From NCBI GenBank assembly GCA_002291495.1, contig DBAE01000030.1:172-8883 (forward strand): a stretch of 8,712 nt of DNA, read 5' to 3'. The stretch's first letter is position 1. Every line of letters starts with the position of its first letter. A program made the position numbers and the translations under genes. Below are positions 6,538 to 8,712 of this stretch, one piece after another. The notes under the pieces were generated by a model that was not told where the DNA came from, did not search any database, and saw nothing but the letters and a program-made list of their open reading frames with translations. The DNA is from Bacteriovoracaceae bacterium UBA1018. GTDB taxonomy: Bacteria > Bdellovibrionota > UBA1018.

Positions 6538-8493
6538 ATGAAGAGAAAGACTATTCCCCTAAACTTAGTTGTTCTCCTCCTCGGTCAAGCTGTACTTGCA
6601 GATACTGTCCTGCCAGCTGCGGTAACTGTATCTGTATCGGATAATCTACCTAAATTACTCAAACAGGCGGATACAGACCGCGATCAGAAAATTACAGTTA
6701 GAGACAAGTCTGTACAGTTTAAGCTCACGGACAAAGATAAGAAATCTTATACCATCCAAGGAACCTATGCTCTGTCAGTCCTTTTGCAGGAACTCACTCT
6801 TGCAAAACAACGCGGAGAGCAAGTTGCTCAATTAGAACGAGTTAAACTCCAAGAAAATATCGTCGATCGAACGAGTCGTTTAATTCGAGAACTTTTCTGG
6901 GATGGTCTAACCAGAAGTACTGACGAAAAGGGACTGGGAGAAATATTAAAAGACTCCAAAACTTCGACTAAGAATGCAAAGAATTACCTTTATGTCCCTG
7001 AGGCCGATAAGATCGCCCTCAAATACTTTAGAGACATTGCTCAGAAACAACCAAAGTTAAAACTCGAAGTGAGACCTGTTCCGAGAGATATTACCGCTTC
7101 TTTTTTTAAAAGTTTAGACGGACACCATGGACTCTTGGGACTGAAGGTTGTTTCAGATCCAAAATCAAAATCCCCCAGACCACTTCCCTATGTCGTACCG
7201 GGTGGACGCTTTAACGAGATGTATGGTTGGGATAGTTACTTTATTAATAAAGGTCTATTGCTCGACGGAAAAACCGAACTGGCAAAAGCCATGGTCGATA
7301 ATCAAGCGTATCAAATTGAGCATTATGGCAAAATTCTGAATGCCAATCGAACTTATTATCTAACCCGCTCGCAGCCTCCATTTTTTACTTCCATGCTGCG
7401 CGAGACTTATAGCCAACTCCCTAAGACTGATGAAACCAAGGCCTGGCTGAAGCAAAATCTAAAATGGGCTATTCACGAATATAAAACGATTTGGTCTGTT
7501 GAACCGAGACTCATTCCTACGCTGCAACTCTCGCGATATTTTGATGAAGGATCTGGACCTGGCCCCGAGGTCGAGCCAGGTGGATATGATGCTTTAGTCG
7601 CACCCTTCGCTCGCGCAGCGAAATTGTCTCCGCGTGAATACCTCAGACGTTATCAAAAAGGTCAGATCAAAAATCTCGAATTAGAGAATCTTTTCAAACA
7701 AGATCGCACTGTACGTGAAACTGGACATGATACGACTTATCGTTTTGATTTGCGTGCTAATGACTTTGCGACCGTGGACTTAAACTCACTTCTTTATAAA
7801 TATGAGTCCGATATCGCTTACCTCATTGAAACTGAATTTGAAGGGGCCCTTGACCAGGAAAAACCTTCTGCTTGGAAAACACTAGCCTCTAAACGTAAAG
7901 AGCTCATCAATCGCTACTTCTGGGACGAAGAAAAAGGATTTTACTTCGACTACGATTTTAAGAACAAGTCTCAATCCGATTACATCAGTGCGACTGCATT
8001 TTATCCGCTTTGGGCTGGGGTGAGTACTGCTGAGCAAGCAAAGAAGGTCTTAGCCTTTTCAGCCAAACACCTAGAAACGTTGGGTGGAATTGCCGCTAGT
8101 GCTGAGTCTTCGCGTGGCAAGATTAGTAACCCAGATCGACCTCAGCGCCAGTGGGATTATCCGTACGGCTGGCCGCCTCACCAAATCATCGCTTGGGAAG
8201 GTCTGATCAAGTATGGCTTAGAAGCACCCGCACAGCGACTCGCCTATCGTTGGCTTTATGCGATGACCAAAAATGCCCGGGACTTTAACGGGATGGTTAC
8301 CGAAAAGTACGATGTCGTGACAGGTTCGCACGAAGCTTTTGTTGAATATGGAAATGTTGGAAGTAAATTTGCGTATATTACCCGCGAAGGGTTCGGATGG
8401 ACCAATGCATCTTACCAGGTTGGGCTTAAGCTATTAACTCCAGAACAGCTCAATTCTCTTAAAAAACTGACTACACCTGAGAGCGTTTTTTAA
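6538..8493 (+). CDS. Exported GH37 trehalase resembling fungal neutral trehalase, with EF-hand-like calcium loop
   Basis: A 651-residue precursor that splits trehalose into two glucose units. It begins with a Sec signal peptide: MKRK, a hydrophobic stretch (LNLVVLLLG) and a likely cut after AVLA near residue 21, so it should act in the periplasm or outside. No lipobox cysteine is present. Residues 45-56 (DTDRDQKITVRD) form an EF-hand-like loop with acidic residues at positions 1, 3, 5 and 12. GTYALSVLLQELTLAK and SRLIRELFWDGLTR follow, as in the calcium-binding and adjoining regions of yeast Nth1-type enzymes. The catalytic domain has both GH37 signatures, PGGRFNEMYGWDSYF (221-235) and QWDYPYGWPP (538-547). 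The probable catalytic acid is D398 in ETGHDTTYR, and the probable base is E589 in EKYDV. VDLNSLLYKYE and the EYGN...EGFGWTNASY ending are also of the neutral type. It lies 10 bases after the cystathionine beta-synthase gene, so probably shares its transcript. Its 3' end overlaps a small minus-strand ORF. Confidence 0.92.
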   Translation: MKRKTIPLNLVVLLLGQAVLADTVLPAAVTVSVSDNLPKLLKQADTDRDQKITVRDKSVQFKLTDKDKKSYTIQGTYALSVLLQELTLAKQRGEQVAQLERVKLQENIVDRTSRLIRELFWDGLTRSTDEKGLGEILKDSKTSTKNAKNYLYVPEADKIALKYFRDIAQKQPKLKLEVRPVPRDITASFFKSLDGHHGLLGLKVVSDPKSKSPRPLPYVVPGGRFNEMYGWDSYFINKGLLLDGKTELAKAMVDNQAYQIEHYGKILNANRTYYLTRSQPPFFTSMLRETYSQLPKTDETKAWLKQNLKWAIHEYKTIWSVEPRLIPTLQLSRYFDEGSGPGPEVEPGGYDALVAPFARAAKLSPREYLRRYQKGQIKNLELENLFKQDRTVRETGHDTTYRFDLRANDFATVDLNSLLYKYESDIAYLIETEFEGALDQEKPSAWKTLASKRKELINRYFWDEEKGFYFDYDFKNKSQSDYISATAFYPLWAGVSTAEQAKKVLAFSAKHLETLGGIAASAESSRGKISNPDRPQRQWDYPYGWPPHQIIAWEGLIKYGLEAPAQRLAYRWLYAMTKNARDFNGMVTEKYDVVTGSHEAFVEYGNVGSKFAYITREGFGWTNASYQVGLKLLTPEQLNSLKKLTTPESVF

Positions 8494-8656
8494 ACGGGAG
8501 CACTTTTTTCACTTCTTGGCGTTCCAATACATGATCCCCCGGAAAATGGTCGTCCCCTTTAGGCTGCTTAGATAAGAGCTCTTCTGCCCGTTTAGTAGCA
8601 TCGATGGCTTTAAGAATTTCTTTGGGTAGCGGCTTTTTTGCTTTTGAGTTCGTCAT
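8471..8656 (-). CDS. Small lysine-rich hypothetical protein
   Basis: A 61-residue ORF from the ATG at 8656 (MTNSKAKKPLPKE) with a weak AGG seven bases before it; a GTG at 8686 would add ten residues without a better ribosome binding site. I do not recognise the family. The product is very hydrophilic and basic, with a central likely helix (EILKAIDATKRAEELLSKQ), then FPGDHVLERQEVKK and a basic tail. There is no signal peptide, membrane segment or cysteine. Its final 23 bases overlap the end of the trehalase gene on the opposite strand. The balanced, soluble composition and plausible start make it a reasonable gene, but it could be a chance ORF. Confidence 0.45.
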   Translation of the reverse strand: MTNSKAKKPLPKEILKAIDATKRAEELLSKQPKGDDHFPGDHVLERQEVKKVLPFKKRSQV

Positions 8657-8712
8657 AGTAGAGCCTGCTTGCAGAAGCCGTTCCACTTGACTTGGCCGCT
8701 CGGGCTAGGCCC

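Noticed and set aside
8702..8712. GGGC-TAG-GCCC inverted repeat at the right edge
   Set aside because: Only four base pairs with a three-base loop and no following T-run in view; cut by the window edge, so it cannot be called a terminator.
8660..8712. Possible tRNA-like string (GGCCAAGT on the minus strand)
   Set aside because: No T-arm GGTTCGA-type sequence, no acceptor stem pairing and no anticodon stem could be built.

Overview
This is a gene-dense stretch of a bacterial chromosome with moderate, AT-leaning composition. It carries six recognisable protein genes plus one doubtful small one. Nothing in it looks mobile, phage-derived or CRISPR-related. A predicted Sec signal peptide on a trehalase, and a radical SAM protein and a cystathionine beta-synthase of types common in Proteobacteria, suggest a Gram-negative bacterium. 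A Bdellovibrionota or other proteobacterium-like lineage is my guess, with low confidence. Shine-Dalgarno sequences are weak or absent before several starts.

Left part (1-3207, + strand): the 3' portion of a metallo-beta-lactamase/beta-CASP exonuclease of the ligase-associated type runs directly into a large helicase gene. That helicase combines an N-terminal PD-(D/E)XK (RecB/Cas4-like) nuclease domain with a DinG/XPD-type iron-sulfur helicase. The two genes are almost certainly co-transcribed and probably form a DNA repair or DNA-end-processing module. The rest of the module lies left of the window.

Middle (3187-5057, - strand): a two-gene unit encodes a PA0069-family radical SAM protein, followed by a class I SAM-dependent methyltransferase. 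They are joined by a TAATG stop/start overlap. The methyltransferase runs tail-to-tail into the helicase, and the last 21 bp are coding on both strands.

Right part (5148-8712): a 90-bp divergent intergenic region separates the radical SAM gene from a + strand pair. That pair is a PLP-dependent cystathionine beta-synthase with a C-terminal CBS-domain pair and, 10 nt downstream, an exported GH37 trehalase. The trehalase is the most distinctive protein here. Its sequence and domain plan follow fungal neutral (cytosolic) trehalases, including an N-terminal EF-hand-like calcium loop, yet it starts with a signal peptide. A small lysine-rich ORF on the - strand overlaps its 3' end by 23 bp.

No RNA genes, insertion sequences, CRISPR arrays or convincing intrinsic terminators are visible. 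The only non-coding stretch of any size inside the window is the 90-bp divergent region.
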